Numbered from the stretch's first letter, positions 1-11,226 are shown. The stretch is 64,000 nucleotides of DNA from Rhodococcus wratislaviensis (GCF_900455735.1 NZ_UAUI01000011.1:868001-932000); one strand, 5' to 3'. Numbers and translations: made by a program. The notes: generated by a model from the letters alone, not told the origin.

Positions 1-286
1 CGATCACCGGTGGCTCGGCCATCGTCATCTCGACATTCCACGTCCCGTTGCCGGACGGGTCGGTGAAGTAGCGGGCCTCGCCGTCGGCGTCGTAGTCGAG
101 CACCGACCGATCGGCCACGCCGTCTCCGTCCGAATCCCACATCGCGTCGTCGAGGAGGCCGTCGCCGTCGAAATCCAAGCGCACGGCATCGACACCTCCG
201 GACGGCCCCAGGTCGAGATCGGCGGGTGACGTCCACGCCGTCGGGGCCTCGGCGCCGGTTCCGAACGAATACTCGAGAGAATCCAT
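1..286 (-). CDS. Asp-rich repeat protein, DUF6802-like (3' end beyond window)
   Basis: Only the first 95 codons lie in the window, read leftward from an ATG at 286. The peptide carries three Asp-rich calcium-loop-like motifs in tandem (DFDGDGLLDD, DSDGDGVADR, DYDADGEARY, roughly residues 38-75), resembling EF-hand or thrombospondin type-3 loops. From memory this pattern fits the actinobacterial DUF6802 family, whose function is not established. No signal peptide is visible. The start is uncertain because no clear ribosome binding site precedes it. The gene diverges from the DUF4185 gene, with about 195 bp between them. Confidence 0.6.
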   Translation of the reverse strand, partial: MDSLEYSFGTGAEAPTAWTSPADLDLGPSGGVDAVRLDFDGDGLLDDAMWDSDGDGVADRSVLDYDADGEARYFTDPSGNGTWNVEMTMAEPPVI

Positions 287-481
287 ATGAAGGTAAGACG
301 CAGCGGAATCGGATCCGGTTCCATCTGCGCCCGATCAAATTCTCCACTGCGACAGTGAGACCGCACTGTGACCGGACGTGCCGGGCTCGTGCGCGGAGGA
401 TGCCGTCGCCCGGTGTTATCTTCAACCCGAACGTGCAGGTCGGTCCACCAATCACTCCGACCACCGATCTGGAGGGGTCCC

Positions 482-2038
482 GTGGTCGAGAAGTCATGGT
501 CTGTGGCCGGAGTGCCGCTGTGCGTCGCCGCCGTCGTGGCCGCGACGATCGGCTTCACCGCCGCCCCCGCCGCGGCCGAGACCCTTCCGTGGCTGCCGGT
601 GAACGCCTGCGGCGAGACCGGGTTCAACCCGGCCAAGGAACCTCCGAGTCCGGGCGGCGGCCCACTGCTTCCGCCCATTCCCCCGAGCGTGAGCATCCCG
701 ATCCCGTACCCCGACTTCGTGCCGGTGCCGGTCCCCGGGCCGACCGCCGATCAGACGCGGGTCGCCCAGGACCTTCCCGCCGACCCGTGCGCGGACCCGT
801 GCCCCGACCTCACCGATCCGGTCGACGAACCGGACGCGGAGCCCGGGTCCTCGGGTTCTGCAGGCTCTTCCGGATCCGCGGGGTCCTCGGGTTCGTCCGG
901 CTCCAGTGCGCTGACCATCCCGAAGATCTCGATCGATCCGCGTCCCGAAACCATTCCCATCCCCGTTCCCGGCGGCCCCGGCCTCGAACCGCAGCCGGCG
1001 CCTCCAGTCGAGATCAACCCGGCCGAACGGGGTTCCCTCACCGCACCCGTGGCGAAGCCGGAGGTCGGCGACGTCCGGCTGGTGTCGCAGCTGACGGGCC
1101 GCGGTTCGGAGAACCGCACGGACAAGCGCTGGCAGGTCGACGGCACCGACCTCGGCATCACCTGGGAGACGAAGCCCGGTGAGGTCGCGGTCGCGTTCGG
1201 CGACACGTTCGGCAAGGACTGGGCTCCGCCCGGCGCGTTCGGCGAGGACTGGCGGAGCAACGTTCTCGGCCACAGCACCGACACCGACCTGTCCGACGGC
1301 ATGACCATCGACAGCATGGTCCAGGACAGCCGGTGCCATGCCGCCGAGATCATCGACAGCAGGCACATCAACAACTTCGAGACCACCACCATCCCCACGT
1401 CGGGGTTCGCGATCGGCGACCGTCAGTACCTCAGCTACATGTCGGTGAAGCGCTGGAGCATGGTCCCCGGCATGTGGTACACGAACTACGGCGGCATCGC
1501 CTACTCCGACGACAACGGGCAGACCTGGACCAAGGACCAGCACGCCAAGTGGGACAACATCTTCGGCGCCCGATTCCAGGTGTCCGCGATGGTGCCGCAG
1601 GGCGACTACGTGTACATGTTCGGCACCCCCAACGGGCGGATCGGCACCATCGGCCTGGCCCGGGTGCCGGTCGATCAGGTCTTGAACACCACGTCGTACC
1701 AGTACTGGTCGGACGGCACGTGGACCCCGGTGTCCCAGCACCTCGCGACCCCCGTCGTCGGCGGGGTGGCCAGCGAACTGTCCGTCCGCTACGACGCGAC
1801 CGCGGACACGTGGCTGATGAGCTACCTCGAGCCCGTCGGCGGCTCGATCATCCTGCGGCAGTCGTCGAGCCCGCAGGGTGCGTGGTCGGACGGCGCGACG
1901 CTCGTCGACACGGCCGACTACCCGATGGCGTACGGCGGCTTCATGCATCCGTGGTCGACGGACAGGGATCTGTATTTCACGATCTCGGAGTGGGACAGCT
2001 ACAACGTCTACCTGATGCACGCGTCCCTGCACCCGTGA
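482..2038 (+). CDS. Secreted DUF4185 domain-containing protein
   Basis: The product is 518 aa. GTG at 482 is chosen because GGAGGGG at 471-477 sits 4 nt upstream and the protein then begins with a clean signal peptide ending AAPAAA (cleavage near residue 32). A Pro-rich segment and a Ser-Gly linker (about residues 124-142) lead into a C-terminal domain of about 320 aa with the Trp/Gly/Asp-rich repeated strands of DUF4185, a family predicted to form a beta-propeller related to glycoside hydrolases. It is probably exported and acts on, or binds, cell-envelope polysaccharide; the substrate is unknown. It converges on modC across a shared hairpin. Confidence 0.8.
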   Translation: MVEKSWSVAGVPLCVAAVVAATIGFTAAPAAAETLPWLPVNACGETGFNPAKEPPSPGGGPLLPPIPPSVSIPIPYPDFVPVPVPGPTADQTRVAQDLPADPCADPCPDLTDPVDEPDAEPGSSGSAGSSGSAGSSGSSGSSALTIPKISIDPRPETIPIPVPGGPGLEPQPAPPVEINPAERGSLTAPVAKPEVGDVRLVSQLTGRGSENRTDKRWQVDGTDLGITWETKPGEVAVAFGDTFGKDWAPPGAFGEDWRSNVLGHSTDTDLSDGMTIDSMVQDSRCHAAEIIDSRHINNFETTTIPTSGFAIGDRQYLSYMSVKRWSMVPGMWYTNYGGIAYSDDNGQTWTKDQHAKWDNIFGARFQVSAMVPQGDYVYMFGTPNGRIGTIGLARVPVDQVLNTTSYQYWSDGTWTPVSQHLATPVVGGVASELSVRYDATADTWLMSYLEPVGGSIILRQSSSPQGAWSDGATLVDTADYPMAYGGFMHPWSTDRDLYFTISEWDSYNVYLMHASLHP

Positions 2039-2070
2039 GTACTTGTCAACCGCCCGCGGTTAACAAGTAC
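2039..2070. terminator. Bidirectional hairpin between DUF4185 gene and modC
   Basis: Two 15-nt arms (2039-2053 and 2056-2070) pair with a single mismatch around a 2-nt centre. The hairpin begins right after the TGA of the DUF4185 gene and overlaps the stop codon of modC, so it can serve both convergent genes. There is no long T-run on either side. Confidence 0.6.
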
Positions 2071-3139
2071 GCACGGCATGGAGGGCGACCTCGGTGGCCT
2101 TGACGACGAAGAACACGTCCAGCCCCGGAACCAGATCGAGTTCCGCGACGGACGCCGCCGTCACGTCGGCGCTGAGTTCGAACCGGCCGCCGGCTTCGGC
2201 GGCGCGCACCCGGACCGTCGGCCCGCGAACCTCGATTTCCGAGATGGACACCCGGAAGACGTTGCGCGGACTGCCTTCCGGAGAGCGGCGGTGGACGGCC
2301 ACCGAATGGGGAGCGAACACCGCGACCGCCGGCGCGCCCGGCACGAAATCGGCATCGGGCAGACCGTGCAGCCGAACACCGGTCTCGGTCTCGAAGCCGT
2401 CCTGCGCCCCGAACACGGGAACGAGGTTGAGCCCGGCGATCCGCGCGGCGAACGCACTGCGGGGACGCGTCAGCACGTCTCGCACCGAACCGAATTCGAC
2501 GACCTGACCGCCCTCGACGACGATCACGCGGTCGGCCAGCGCCAGCGCGTCCAGGATGTCGTGGGTGACCACGACCGCGGTCCGGTTCCCTTCCCGCAGC
2601 ACCCGCCTCAGCAGCACGCGCAGGGCGGGCGCTGCGGCCACGTCGAGGGCCGCCATGGGTTCGTCGAGCAGGAGGGCCTGGGGCTCCGCCGCGAGAGCCC
2701 GGGCCACCGCGACCCGCTGCGCCTGCCCCCCGGACAGCTCGTGCGGGCGTCGGTCGGCGAACTGCGTCGCATCCACTGCGTCCAGCCATTTCTCGGCGAT
2801 CGCCCGCGCCTCACGACGTCCCCGGCCGGCACTGCGCGGGGCGAACGCCACATTGGCGGCCACCGTCAGATGCGGGAACAACAGCGCCTGCTGCGCGAGC
2901 AACGCGATACCGCGCCGGTGCGGCGGCACTGCCACACCCCGGGTGGTGTCGGTGAGCACCCGACCGTTCAGTTCGACCCGCCCGGCATCCGGCCGCACCA
3001 GGCCCGCGACCACCGAGAGTGCCGTCGATTTGCCGGCACCGTTCGGCCCGAGCACCGCCAGCACCTCGCCCTCGCCGAGGTCGAACCCCACGTCGACGCC
3101 ACGCGCATCCACCCGCGCCTCGACGCTCAGGCCGGTCAT
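2060..3139 (-). CDS. modC: Molybdate ABC transporter ATP-binding protein ModC
   Basis: A 359-aa ABC ATPase that powers molybdate uptake. The N-terminal nucleotide-binding domain has Walker [10 protein letters not shown] (about residues 33-41), signature LSGGQ, Walker B LLLDEP and the H-loop VVTHD. The C-terminal third (about residues 290-355) is a TOBE-type oxyanion-binding domain. ATG at 3139 overlaps the TGA of modB by 4 nt (ATGA), so translation is coupled. A longer open frame upstream is only a shadow of modB. It is the last gene of the HTH-TOBE/modABC operon. Confidence 0.93.
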   Translation of the reverse strand: MTGLSVEARVDARGVDVGFDLGEGEVLAVLGPNGAGKSTALSVVAGLVRPDAGRVELNGRVLTDTTRGVAVPPHRRGIALLAQQALLFPHLTVAANVAFAPRSAGRGRREARAIAEKWLDAVDATQFADRRPHELSGGQAQRVAVARALAAEPQALLLDEPMAALDVAAAPALRVLLRRVLREGNRTAVVVTHDILDALALADRVIVVEGGQVVEFGSVRDVLTRPRSAFAARIAGLNLVPVFGAQDGFETETGVRLHGLPDADFVPGAPAVAVFAPHSVAVHRRSPEGSPRNVFRVSISEIEVRGPTVRVRAAEAGGRFELSADVTAASVAELDLVPGLDVFFVVKATEVALHAVRTC

Positions 3140-3942
3140 ACTGCGGCCCTCGACGCCCAGCCCCGCGAACCCACCACGATGAGCACCGCGACCACGACCA
3201 GCACCAGCGACAACGCCACCGCTGCATCGGCGTCGGTTTCGCGCTGCAGGTAGATCTCGAGCGGCAGAGTTCGCGTGACGCCCTGCAGACTGCCCGCGAA
3301 CGTCAGCGTGGCCCCGAACTCGCCGAGCGCCCGCGCGAACGACAACACCGCCCCGGACACCAGGCCGGGCAGCACCAGCGGAAGCGTCACCCGCCGGAAG
3401 ACGGTGGTGGGGCTCGCGCCGAGCGTCGCGGCGGCGTGCTCGTACCGGCTGCCTGCGGTCCGGAGCGACCCTTCGAGGCTCACCACCAGGAAGGGCAGCG
3501 CGACGAACGTCTGCGCGAGCACCACGGCCGTGGTGGTGAACGCGATGTGGATACCCGCGACCTCGAGGTGCTGCCCGATCAGGCCCTTCCGGCCGAACGT
3601 GTAGAGGAGGGCGATACCCCCGACCACCGGTGGAAGCACCAGCGGCAGGAGCACCAGCGACCGCAGCACGTGCAGTCCACGAAAACTGCTGCGCGACAGC
3701 ACAGCCGCCATCGGGACGCCCAGCAGGACGCACAGCACGGTACTGAGGGCGGCGGTGCGCAGGCTCAGTTCCAGTGCGGCGAGCGAGGATTCCGATGTGA
3801 CCAGCTGAAAGAACCGCGACCAGTCGACGCTCGCCAGCATCGCGAACAGCGGCAGGACGACGAACAGTCCACCCAGTGCCGCCGGGACGAAGATCCAGCC
3901 CGGAAGTCCGGACGGGACTCTGACGCGCGCCGCCCGGATCAC
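3136..3942 (-). CDS. modB: Molybdate ABC transporter permease ModB
   Basis: A 268-aa inner-membrane permease with about six hydrophobic segments and the ABC-permease EAA-like loop ([20 protein letters not shown]). GTG at 3942 is chosen because it overlaps the TGA of modA in a GTGA junction and gives the usual ModB length; the frame remains open upstream inside modA but that is not coding. ModB pairs with ModC in the membrane and receives molybdate from the ModA lipoprotein. Confidence 0.92.
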   Translation of the reverse strand: MIRAARVRVPSGLPGWIFVPAALGGLFVVLPLFAMLASVDWSRFFQLVTSESSLAALELSLRTAALSTVLCVLLGVPMAAVLSRSSFRGLHVLRSLVLLPLVLPPVVGGIALLYTFGRKGLIGQHLEVAGIHIAFTTTAVVLAQTFVALPFLVVSLEGSLRTAGSRYEHAAATLGASPTTVFRRVTLPLVLPGLVSGAVLSFARALGEFGATLTFAGSLQGVTRTLPLEIYLQRETDADAAVALSLVLVVVAVLIVVGSRGWASRAAV

Positions 3943-4748
3943 GGCTGGGCGAATCCTGCCTTCGCCAGCACTGCCTGACCGTCGGGTCCCGTGACGAGGT
4001 CGACGAAGCCCTGCGCCGCGTCCGGTGCCTTCGACGCGGACAGCGTCGCAATCGGATAGGTGTTCACTGCCTGCGCGGACTCGGGGAAGGCCACGGCTGT
4101 CACCTTGTCGCCCGCGCTCGCCGCGTCCGTGACGTACACGAGTCCGGCGTCGGCCTGTCCGGCCGTCACCTTGTTCAGCACGTCGGTGACCGACGACTCC
4201 TCGCTGACCGGGGTGAGGTCGACGCCCGACGCGGTCTCGACCTTCTGCGTCGCGGAACCACACGGAACCTGCGGGGCGCACGTGACCACCAGCGTCCCCT
4301 CGCGGTTCAGATCCGCGAAGGAGGTGATGCCCTTGGGGTTTCCGGGTGCCGTCACGATGGTCAGCGTGTTGGTGGCGAAGTCGACGGGACTGCCCTCGAC
4401 GAGCCCGGCGTCGACCACCTTCGTCATGTTGTTGGTGTCGGCGGACGCGAACACGTCGGCCGAGGCGCCCTGGTCGAGTTGTGCGGCGAGGTCGGAGGAT
4501 CCCGCGAAGCTGAACTCCACGTGGGATCCCGGGTTCGCGGTCTCGTACATCTGGCCGAGTTCCGTGAACGTGCCCTTCAACGACGCCGCGGCGAACACCG
4601 TGATGTCGGCACCCGACGCGGCCGCCGACGTCGACTCGGCCGAACCCGGGGCACTGCTGTCCTCGTTCGACCCGCAGCCGGTGAGAAGACCGAGACCGAG
4701 TGCGGCCGCAGCAGCCCCCGTCGTGGCCCTGCGCCAGGACATCTTCAT
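3939..4748 (-). CDS. modA: Molybdate-binding lipoprotein ModA
   Basis: A 269-aa periplasm-facing substrate-binding protein. The signal peptide ends in the lipobox LLTGC (Cys about residue 25), so the mature protein is a lipid-anchored receptor. The conserved start of the ModA fold ([17 protein letters not shown]) and the [19 protein letters not shown] stretch that contacts oxyanion are present. ATG at 4748 has GGAGGA about 7 nt upstream and overlaps the stop of the regulator gene by 4 nt. Confidence 0.93.
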   Translation of the reverse strand: MKMSWRRATTGAAAAALGLGLLTGCGSNEDSSAPGSAESTSAAASGADITVFAAASLKGTFTELGQMYETANPGSHVEFSFAGSSDLAAQLDQGASADVFASADTNNMTKVVDAGLVEGSPVDFATNTLTIVTAPGNPKGITSFADLNREGTLVVTCAPQVPCGSATQKVETASGVDLTPVSEESSVTDVLNKVTAGQADAGLVYVTDAASAGDKVTAVAFPESAQAVNTYPIATLSASKAPDAAQGFVDLVTGPDGQAVLAKAGFAQP

Positions 4749-5149
4749 GAAACTCCTCCAGGTGTTTCGACGATCACCGTGGTCGACTTGACGACGGCTA
4801 CCGCGACCTTGCCGGGCTCGAGCCCGAGGTCGCGGACGGCTTCACTGCTCATCAGGGAGACGACGCGGAAAGGGCCGCACTGCATCTCGACCTGGGCCAT
4901 CACCTTGTCCATCACCACCGAGGTCACGATGCCGGTGAATCGGTTGCGCGCCGAGGACTCCGATCCGAGCAGATCGGGCGACTTCGACGCGTTGGCGCGC
5001 GCGAACTCGGCGAGCGCGGGGCCGTCGACGACCTTGCGTCCCGACTCGTCCTTCTCCGCCGCGAGACTGCCGTTGTCGATCCACCGCCGGACGGTGTCGT
5101 CGCTGACGCCGAGCAGTTCTGCGGCCTGTCGTATCCGGATACCCGTCAT
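4745..5149 (-). CDS. HTH-TOBE molybdate-responsive regulator
   Basis: A 134-aa protein with an N-terminal MerR/excisionase-type helix-turn-helix (about residues 4-50; [18 protein letters not shown]) and a C-terminal TOBE/Mop domain (about 68-132) of the kind that binds molybdate or tungstate. It is the first gene of a coupled operon with modABC, and its promoter carries a palindrome over the -10. It is therefore likely a one-component molybdate sensor that controls its own operon. Binding of molybdate and the sign of regulation are inferred. Confidence 0.82.
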   Translation of the reverse strand: MTGIRIRQAAELLGVSDDTVRRWIDNGSLAAEKDESGRKVVDGPALAEFARANASKSPDLLGSESSARNRFTGIVTSVVMDKVMAQVEMQCGPFRVVSLMSSEAVRDLGLEPGKVAVAVVKSTTVIVETPGGVS

Positions 5150-5177
5150 CCGAGAATTGTCCGCGCATGCGTCATGA

Positions 5178-5212
5178 CCGACATTCTATGTCGGCAAATA
5201 CGGACCGATCAA
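5178..5212 (-). promoter_or_regulatory. mod operon promoter with overlapping operator palindrome
   Basis: On the minus strand a -35 TTGATC (5212-5207) and a -10 TAGAAT (5188-5183) are separated by 18 bp. The perfect inverted repeat CCGACAT-N3-ATGTCGG (5178-5194) covers the -10, a position that suits repression. The likely ligand-binding partner is the HTH-TOBE protein encoded just downstream; this is inference. Confidence 0.55.
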
Positions 5213-5235
5213 GTGCAGTCTTCCGCAGATGCGGA

Positions 5236-8200
5236 TCAGTACACGTCCCGCACGTAGCGCTTGTCGGTCGCGAGCTGCTTCATGTACAGCTCGGTGTCCT
5301 CCTCGTCCAGGCGCCCGTGGGTGCGGACGACCTCACGGACCGTCTCGTCCACGTCCTTCGCCATGCGGCTGGCGTCGCCACAGACGTACAGGGACGCGCC
5401 CTCCTGCATCCAGCCCCACAGCTTGGCGCCGTGCTCGCGAATGCGGTCCTGCACATAGATCTTCTGCCGCTGATCCCGGGAGAACGCCGCATCGAGGTGA
5501 GTGAGAAATCCGTCGCGGTGCATAGCTTCCATCTCCTCGCGGTAGTAGAAGTCGGTAGCCTCGTGCTGCTCACCGAAGAACATCCAGTTCTTGCCTGTGT
5601 GGCCCAATTCCCGGCGTTCGTGCAGGAATCCGCGGAACGGAGCGATACCGGTACCGGGACCGACCATGATCATCGGCGCATCGGCGGCCTGCGGGGGCCG
5701 GAAGTGCGCCGACTTCTGCACGAAGATCGGCACGTCGGCCTCGTCGCAGTGATCGGCGAGGAACGTCGAGCAGACCCCGGAGCGGTTCTTGCCCTCGTGG
5801 TTGTAGCGCACCGCGGAGACGGTCAGCTGCACCTCACCCGGGTCCACCTTGGGACTCGACGAGATCGAGTACAACCGCGGCTGGAGGCGCTTGAGGACAC
5901 TCAGCCACTCGTCGGCGTCGGCGTCCACCCCGTACTCCGCCAGCACGTCCATCGACTGCCGCCCCCACAACCACTGCTGGAGCGCGATCTTGTTCTGCGG
6001 GCGCAGCAGCCGCGCCAGCTCGGTGTCCTGGGTGCGGCTCTGCACGAACCGCAGCAGCTCGGGAGTCACCTTGGTGATCTCGAGTTTCGTGCGCAGCGCC
6101 TCGCGCAGCGTCATCTCCGGCAGGTCCGGCAACGTGACGGGGGTGTCCGGGATCGATCGGGTGACCTTCAGCCACTCGTCGACGACGGCGTCGCTGTTGG
6201 TCGGCCAGACACCGAGAGCGTCGCCCGCCTCGTAGGAGAACTCCGCGTCGCTCACCTCGAAACCGAACTGCCGCACGTCCTTCGACGATCCCGCCGCGCT
6301 GAGCGGAATGTTCTTCGTCAACCGCGTGATCAACGGCGACTTCCGTGTGAACGTCGCCGCCTTCTTCGCCGCGGGCCTGGCCGGCGCGGGTGCGGCCGCC
6401 GCCACGGCGGCACCGTCGGCGGCCGCGCGCTCCCGGACCAGATTCTGGACCTGCGTCAGCCACTGACGTGCCTGCTCCTCGTAGTCCGGTTCGCAATCGA
6501 CACGCTCGGTGAGGCGCTTCGCCTCCAGCTGCTCCAGCCGGGCGTCGATCCGCTTGCCGTGCCCGCAGAAGTCGTCGTAGTTGGAATCGCCGAAAGCCAG
6601 TACCGCGTATCGGGTCTGCGACAGCTTCGGGGCCTCGTCGCTGCTGAGCGCCGACCAGAAACTGCTGCCGTTGTCGGGGGCGTCGCCGTCCCCGAACGTG
6701 CTGGTGATGATCAGGAGGTCGCGGACGTCGGCGAGGCCCGCGACGTCGTAGTCGTCCATGCTCATCAGGCGGGTGCCGTGCCCGGCCGCCTCGAGTTGTT
6801 CGGCGCATTCGGCGGCGAACTCCTCGGCGTTGCCGGTCTGCGACGCCCACACCACCACCACCGGGTGCTGGACCGATTCAGTGTTCGCGGAGTTCGCGTC
6901 CGGAACCACGGCACTCTGCGGAACGTCGGACCGGGAGAACAGCCCCGCCATCAGACCGTCCAGCCACACCCGTTTGGACCCGGAGATCGGCGCGCTCCGC
7001 GGTAGGACCGGAACGCCCTGGATCTCGGTGGACTGCAGTCCCGACAGCAGGCCGGCGAGGTACATGCGTTCGTGTTCGTCGAAGGTGGGCGAAGCCGAAT
7101 CGTCCAGGCCCAGGATGCGACTCATCTCGGCGGCGGGCGAACTATGCGCGAGGGTGAGCGCTCCGCCGGTCTCCGGAACCTCCTGCGCCGACACCGGGGC
7201 CACCCGGGTCAGGGAGACGGCGCACGCCTTGAACTCCGGCTGGAAGGATGTGGGATCGACGGCGTCGTTGGTGACGGCGTTGATGCTGAGGTACTCACCG
7301 AACGAGTCGTTCCAGTGGAACGGGGCGAAACACCCTCCGGCGAGGACGCGGTCGCTGACGACGGCGGGAAGCACCGCGCGGCCGCGCCGGGACGCCACCT
7401 CCACCTTGTCGCCGTCGGCGATCGAAAGTTTCTGCGCATCAGCCGGATTGATCTCGACGAACGGGCCGGAGTTCAGCTTGTTGAGCTTGGCCACCTTGCC
7501 GGTCTTCGTCATCGTGTGCCACTGGTGCTGCAGGCGACCGGTGTTGAGGACGAAGGGATAGTCGTCGTCGGGCATCTCCGCGGGCAACATGTGCGGGCGA
7601 GGGAAGAACGCGGCCTTGCCGCTGGCAGTGGCGAACGCGAGCCGGGGGAGTGAACCGTCGGGAGCCGACAGCAGGTTCTGGCTCACACCGTCGTTGAGGT
7701 AGCGGAGGGGATTGCGATCGGTGCGGTTGCCGGGCGGGCTCGGCCACTGCACCGGCGTCTCCCGCAGCCGGTCGTAGGAAATGCCGCGAAGGTCGTAGCC
7801 GGTCTTGGGATTCCAGGTGCGCTTGATCTCCTCGAACACGTCCTCCGAGGAGTCGTAGGTGAACGCGTCCGCATACCCCATCTCGCAGGCGACGCGGGCG
7901 ATGATCTGCCAGTCGGGCAGCGCCTGGCCGACCGGATCGACGGCCTGCTGCAACAGGGTGAGGTTGCGCTCGGAGTTGATCATCACCGAATCCGACTCCG
8001 CCCACAGCGCGCCCGGCAGCAGGATGTCGGCGTAACCGTTGGTCTCGGTATCGAGGAAGACGTCCTGCGTGATCACCAGCTCGGCGGCCTCGAGGCCCTC
8101 GATCACGGTCCGCCGGTTCGCCACGGTGGCAACGGGATTGGTGCAGATGATCCAGCAGGCCTTGATGTCACCCGCGACCATCCGCTCGAACATGTCGACG

Positions 8201-9381
8201 GTTCCGGTGCCGACCTCCGTGCGGATGCTGCCCTCCGGCAGTTCCCACAGATCCTCGATGAATGCCCGGTCGTCGGCGGCGAGTACCGACCGCTGCCCCG
8301 GCAGGCCGGGACCCATGTACCCCATCTCGCGGCCACCCATCGCATTGGGCTGGCCGGTGAGGGAGAACGGGCCGCTGCCCGGACGGCAGATCGCACCGGT
8401 GGCCAGGTGCAGGTTGCAGATCGCGTTGGTGTTCCAGGTGCCGTGGGTGCTCTGGTTGAGGCCCATCGTCCAGCAGCTCATCCAGTTCCCGGCCTCACCG
8501 ATCCACTGGGCGGCCTGACGGATGTCGGATTCGGGGATGCCGGTGATGTCCGCGACCTTCTCGGGGGTGTACTCCTCGAGGAATTCCGGCATCACCTCCC
8601 AGCCCTCGGTGAACTCGGCGATGAACTCGGGGTCGGTGTGCCCGTTCTGCACGAGGAGGTGCAGCAGGCCGTTGAGCAGCGCGAGGTCGGTGCCGGGCGT
8701 GATCTGCATGAACAGGTTCGACTTGTCGGCGGTCGCGTTGCGACGCGGGTCGACCACGATCAGCTTGGCGCCGGCCTTGACGCGGTCCATCATCCGGAGG
8801 AACAGGATCGGGTGACAGTCCGCCATGTTGGCGCCGATCACGAAGAACACGTCGGCCTTGTCGAAGTCCTGATACGAGCCGGGCGGGCCGTCCGCGCCCA
8901 GCGACTGCTTGTAGCCGGTGCCCGCACTGGCCATGCACAGCCGCGAGTTCGACTCGATCTGGTTGGTGCCGACAAAGCCCTTCGCGAGCTTGGTGATGAG
9001 GTATTGCGCCTCGATGGACATCTGACCGGAGACGTAGAAGGACAGGGCGTCCGGTCCGTGCTCGTCGAGTTGTTCCTTCAGCCGGCGCGCGGTCTCGCTG
9101 ATGGCGGCGCCGACGTCGATCGAGGTGGGTGCCTCCCCCCGCTCGTCGCGGACGTACCCGGATTCCATCCGGCCACCGGCCACCAGCATCTCGGCGCTCG
9201 TCGCACCCTTGGTGCACAGCCGCCCGAAGTTGGTGGGATGGTCCTTGTCGCCGGACGCCTTGAGCACGCGGCGCGCACCGGTCTCGGGATCGACCCCGAC
9301 CTCGAGCACCATGCCGCAGCCGACACCGCAGTACGAGCAGGCGGTCTTCACTGTGGAAGTCCCGGCTTTCTGCTGCTGCAT
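5236..9381 (-). CDS. Assimilatory nitrate reductase fused to CysJ-like flavoprotein reductase
   Basis: At 1381 aa this is a single-chain molybdoenzyme plus its own electron-supply module. Residues C15, C18, C22 and C56 form the N-terminal 4Fe-4S site; residues about 60-600 are the bis-MGD molybdopterin oxidoreductase domain and about 605-720 the dinucleotide-binding domain. A linker carries two LAGLLSGL-like segments. A flavodoxin-like FMN domain starts near residue 838 ([11 protein letters not shown]), followed by an FAD domain (RLYSISSS) and an NAD(P)H domain ([11 protein letters not shown] near 1240), ending DVY like the CPR/CysJ family. It likely reduces nitrate to nitrite in the cytoplasm using NAD(P)H directly. 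RBS GAGGAG precedes ATG 9381. Neighbouring mod genes supply the metal. Confidence 0.88.
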   Translation of the reverse strand: MQQQKAGTSTVKTACSYCGVGCGMVLEVGVDPETGARRVLKASGDKDHPTNFGRLCTKGATSAEMLVAGGRMESGYVRDERGEAPTSIDVGAAISETARRLKEQLDEHGPDALSFYVSGQMSIEAQYLITKLAKGFVGTNQIESNSRLCMASAGTGYKQSLGADGPPGSYQDFDKADVFFVIGANMADCHPILFLRMMDRVKAGAKLIVVDPRRNATADKSNLFMQITPGTDLALLNGLLHLLVQNGHTDPEFIAEFTEGWEVMPEFLEEYTPEKVADITGIPESDIRQAAQWIGEAGNWMSCWTMGLNQSTHGTWNTNAICNLHLATGAICRPGSGPFSLTGQPNAMGGREMGYMGPGLPGQRSVLAADDRAFIEDLWELPEGSIRTEVGTGTVDMFERMVAGDIKACWIICTNPVATVANRRTVIEGLEAAELVITQDVFLDTETNGYADILLPGALWAESDSVMINSERNLTLLQQAVDPVGQALPDWQIIARVACEMGYADAFTYDSSEDVFEEIKRTWNPKTGYDLRGISYDRLRETPVQWPSPPGNRTDRNPLRYLNDGVSQNLLSAPDGSLPRLAFATASGKAAFFPRPHMLPAEMPDDDYPFVLNTGRLQHQWHTMTKTGKVAKLNKLNSGPFVEINPADAQKLSIADGDKVEVASRRGRAVLPAVVSDRVLAGGCFAPFHWNDSFGEYLSINAVTNDAVDPTSFQPEFKACAVSLTRVAPVSAQEVPETGGALTLAHSSPAAEMSRILGLDDSASPTFDEHERMYLAGLLSGLQSTEIQGVPVLPRSAPISGSKRVWLDGLMAGLFSRSDVPQSAVVPDANSANTESVQHPVVVVWASQTGNAEEFAAECAEQLEAAGHGTRLMSMDDYDVAGLADVRDLLIITSTFGDGDAPDNGSSFWSALSSDEAPKLSQTRYAVLAFGDSNYDDFCGHGKRIDARLEQLEAKRLTERVDCEPDYEEQARQWLTQVQNLVRERAAADGAAVAAAAPAPARPAAKKAATFTRKSPLITRLTKNIPLSAAGSSKDVRQFGFEVSDAEFSYEAGDALGVWPTNSDAVVDEWLKVTRSIPDTPVTLPDLPEMTLREALRTKLEITKVTPELLRFVQSRTQDTELARLLRPQNKIALQQWLWGRQSMDVLAEYGVDADADEWLSVLKRLQPRLYSISSSPKVDPGEVQLTVSAVRYNHEGKNRSGVCSTFLADHCDEADVPIFVQKSAHFRPPQAADAPMIMVGPGTGIAPFRGFLHERRELGHTGKNWMFFGEQHEATDFYYREEMEAMHRDGFLTHLDAAFSRDQRQKIYVQDRIREHGAKLWGWMQEGASLYVCGDASRMAKDVDETVREVVRTHGRLDEEDTELYMKQLATDKRYVRDVY

Positions 9382-9638
9382 CGACTAGCTCCTCACCTGC
9401 ACGGTCGCAGCCTGTCCACCCGGCTCACGACCTGTATCAATGCTGCCGTGAACCGTGTTTCGTCGGGATTAACCCCCGTGAGCGTTCGGTGACGTCTCTC
9501 GCACCCGGCCCCGGGCACGGTGGTGATGTCGGCAGGCAGAAACGACCAGATCATGTGACCGTCGTCACTTCAGGTGAGTGGCCGCCCGAAAGCGGAGTAA
9601 GGAGACGACGACGTCGACCCGCGCGGATCGACGATCGG
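9382..9638 (-). promoter_or_regulatory. Upstream region of nitrate reductase gene with CRP-like site
   Basis: This 257-bp gap lies between pcnA and the nitrate reductase gene, both read leftward. A near-consensus CRP-family site TGTGA-N6-TCACT is at 9554-9569 (9 of 10 conserved positions). I looked for a GlnR box (GTnAC-N6-GnAAC) and saw no convincing copy. No ORF here looks coding. Confidence 0.4.
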
Positions 9639-11090
9639 TCAGCCCTGCTGCGTGGCCCACCACGACAGTAGTTCGGCCTCGGCGTCGTCACGGCTGAGGG
9701 GACCGCGATCGAGCCGGAGCTCCTTGAGGTACTTCCACGCCCTCCCGACGTCGGGGCCCGCGGGAATGCCGAGCAGCTCCATGATCGCGTTGCCGTCGAG
9801 GTCGGGGCGCACCCGTGCGAGGTCTTCCTGCTCGGCGAGCCGAGCGATCCGCTCCTCGATGTCGTCGTACGTCGCCTGCAGGGCGGCCGCCCGCCGCTTG
9901 TTGCGGGTGGTGCAATCGGCGCGGACCAGCTTGTGCAGCCGCGGCAGCAGGGGCCCGGCATCCGTCACGTACCGGCGCACGGCGGAATCGGTCCACTGAC
10001 CCTTGCCGTAGCCGTGGAACCGCAGGTGGAGGAACACCAGCTGCGAGACGTCGTCGACCATCTGCTTCGAATACTTCAGAGCCCGCATCCGCTTGCGGAC
10101 CATCTTCGCGCCGACCACCTCGTGGTGGTGGAAGCTCACGCCGCCGCCCGGCTCGTTGCGCTTCGTGTCCGGTTTACCGATGTCGTGCAGCAGCGCCGCC
10201 CACCGCAGCACCAGGTCGGGGTCGCCGTCCTCGAGGTCGACCGCCTGCTTCAGCACGGTCAGCGAGTGCCAATACACGTCCTTGTGCTGGTGGTGCTCGT
10301 CGATCTCGAGCTTCATCTGCGGCACCTCGGGCAGGACGAAGTCGGCGAGACCCGTCTCGCACATCACGTTCATGCCGTCGATGGGGAACTCGCCGAGAAT
10401 CAGCTTGTCGAGTTCGGCCCGCACACGTTCGGCCGTGATCCGCTCGATCTGCGGTGCCATGTCGACAATGGCTTGATGCACACGCTCGTGCAGGGTGAAT
10501 CCCAGCTGGGACACGAACCGCGCGGCCCGCAACATGCGCAGCGGATCGTCGTTGAAGGAGTTCTCCGGCGCCGACGGCGTGTCCAGCACCCCGGCCAGCA
10601 GCGCGTCCATGCCGCTCAGCGGGTCGACGAAGTCCTGCGAGCCGTCCGCACCGATGCGCACGGCCATCGCGTTGACCGTGAAATCGCGCCGCACCAGGTC
10701 GTCCTCGAGCTTCGTCCCGAACTGGACGACGGGATTGCGCGACACCCGGTCGTAGGCGTCGGCCCGATACGTCGTGATCTCGATCTGCTGGCCCGCCTTG
10801 GCGGCACTGATCGTCCCGAACTCGATGCCCGTGTCCCACTGGTTGTCGGCCCAGCCGGACAGCAGTTTCTGCACCTGCTCCGGGTGGGCGTCGGTGGTGA
10901 AGTCGAGGTCGGTGCCGAGGCGGCCCAGGATCGCGTCCCGGACACTGCCCCCCACCAGGTACAACTCGTGACCGGCGGCAGCGAACCTCTCACCGAGCGG
11001 CGTCAGGACTTCGGACAGCTCGCGCAGCGTCACGGCGGCGCCGACAAGCAGTCGCGTACGGCGCTCGTCGTCGAGAGAAGGGGCAGTCAC
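9639..11090 (-). CDS. pcnA: CCA tRNA nucleotidyltransferase
   Basis: A 483-aa class II nucleotidyltransferase that adds or repairs the 3' CCA of tRNAs. The catalytic core shows [12 protein letters not shown] and the metal-binding DLDFTTD (about residues 44-70), the [10 protein letters not shown] motif, then an HD phosphohydrolase domain (LLHDIGKP and HHHEVVG). GTG at 11090 is preferred over an in-frame TTG at 11117 because it leaves about 41 residues before the catalytic motif, as I recall for mycobacterial PcnA. It is divergent from the Nudix gene. Confidence 0.93.
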   Translation of the reverse strand: MTAPSLDDERRTRLLVGAAVTLRELSEVLTPLGERFAAAGHELYLVGGSVRDAILGRLGTDLDFTTDAHPEQVQKLLSGWADNQWDTGIEFGTISAAKAGQQIEITTYRADAYDRVSRNPVVQFGTKLEDDLVRRDFTVNAMAVRIGADGSQDFVDPLSGMDALLAGVLDTPSAPENSFNDDPLRMLRAARFVSQLGFTLHERVHQAIVDMAPQIERITAERVRAELDKLILGEFPIDGMNVMCETGLADFVLPEVPQMKLEIDEHHQHKDVYWHSLTVLKQAVDLEDGDPDLVLRWAALLHDIGKPDTKRNEPGGGVSFHHHEVVGAKMVRKRMRALKYSKQMVDDVSQLVFLHLRFHGYGKGQWTDSAVRRYVTDAGPLLPRLHKLVRADCTTRNKRRAAALQATYDDIEERIARLAEQEDLARVRPDLDGNAIMELLGIPAGPDVGRAWKYLKELRLDRGPLSRDDAEAELLSWWATQQG

Positions 11091-11226
11091 GTCCAGGAAG
11101 CTTACCGAGGTGCGCAAATAGCGGGATACGCATACACGCTGTCACCTCCCCGTTCGGTTCACCACAGGTGTGTCACGAAGCGTCTCGGTTCGGGTGCGGC
11201 GTTCCGGTGGAGACGGCAAAGCCAAC

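Noticed and set aside
5236-5504. Plus-strand open frames opposite the nitrate reductase gene (for example 5167-7005)
   Set aside because: They are long only because of high GC; the minus strand shows a complete recognisable protein.
9382-9500. Possible GlnR box upstream of nitrate reductase
   Set aside because: The best candidate (GTTAA then GAAAC) has the wrong spacing and lacks the required AC pairs.
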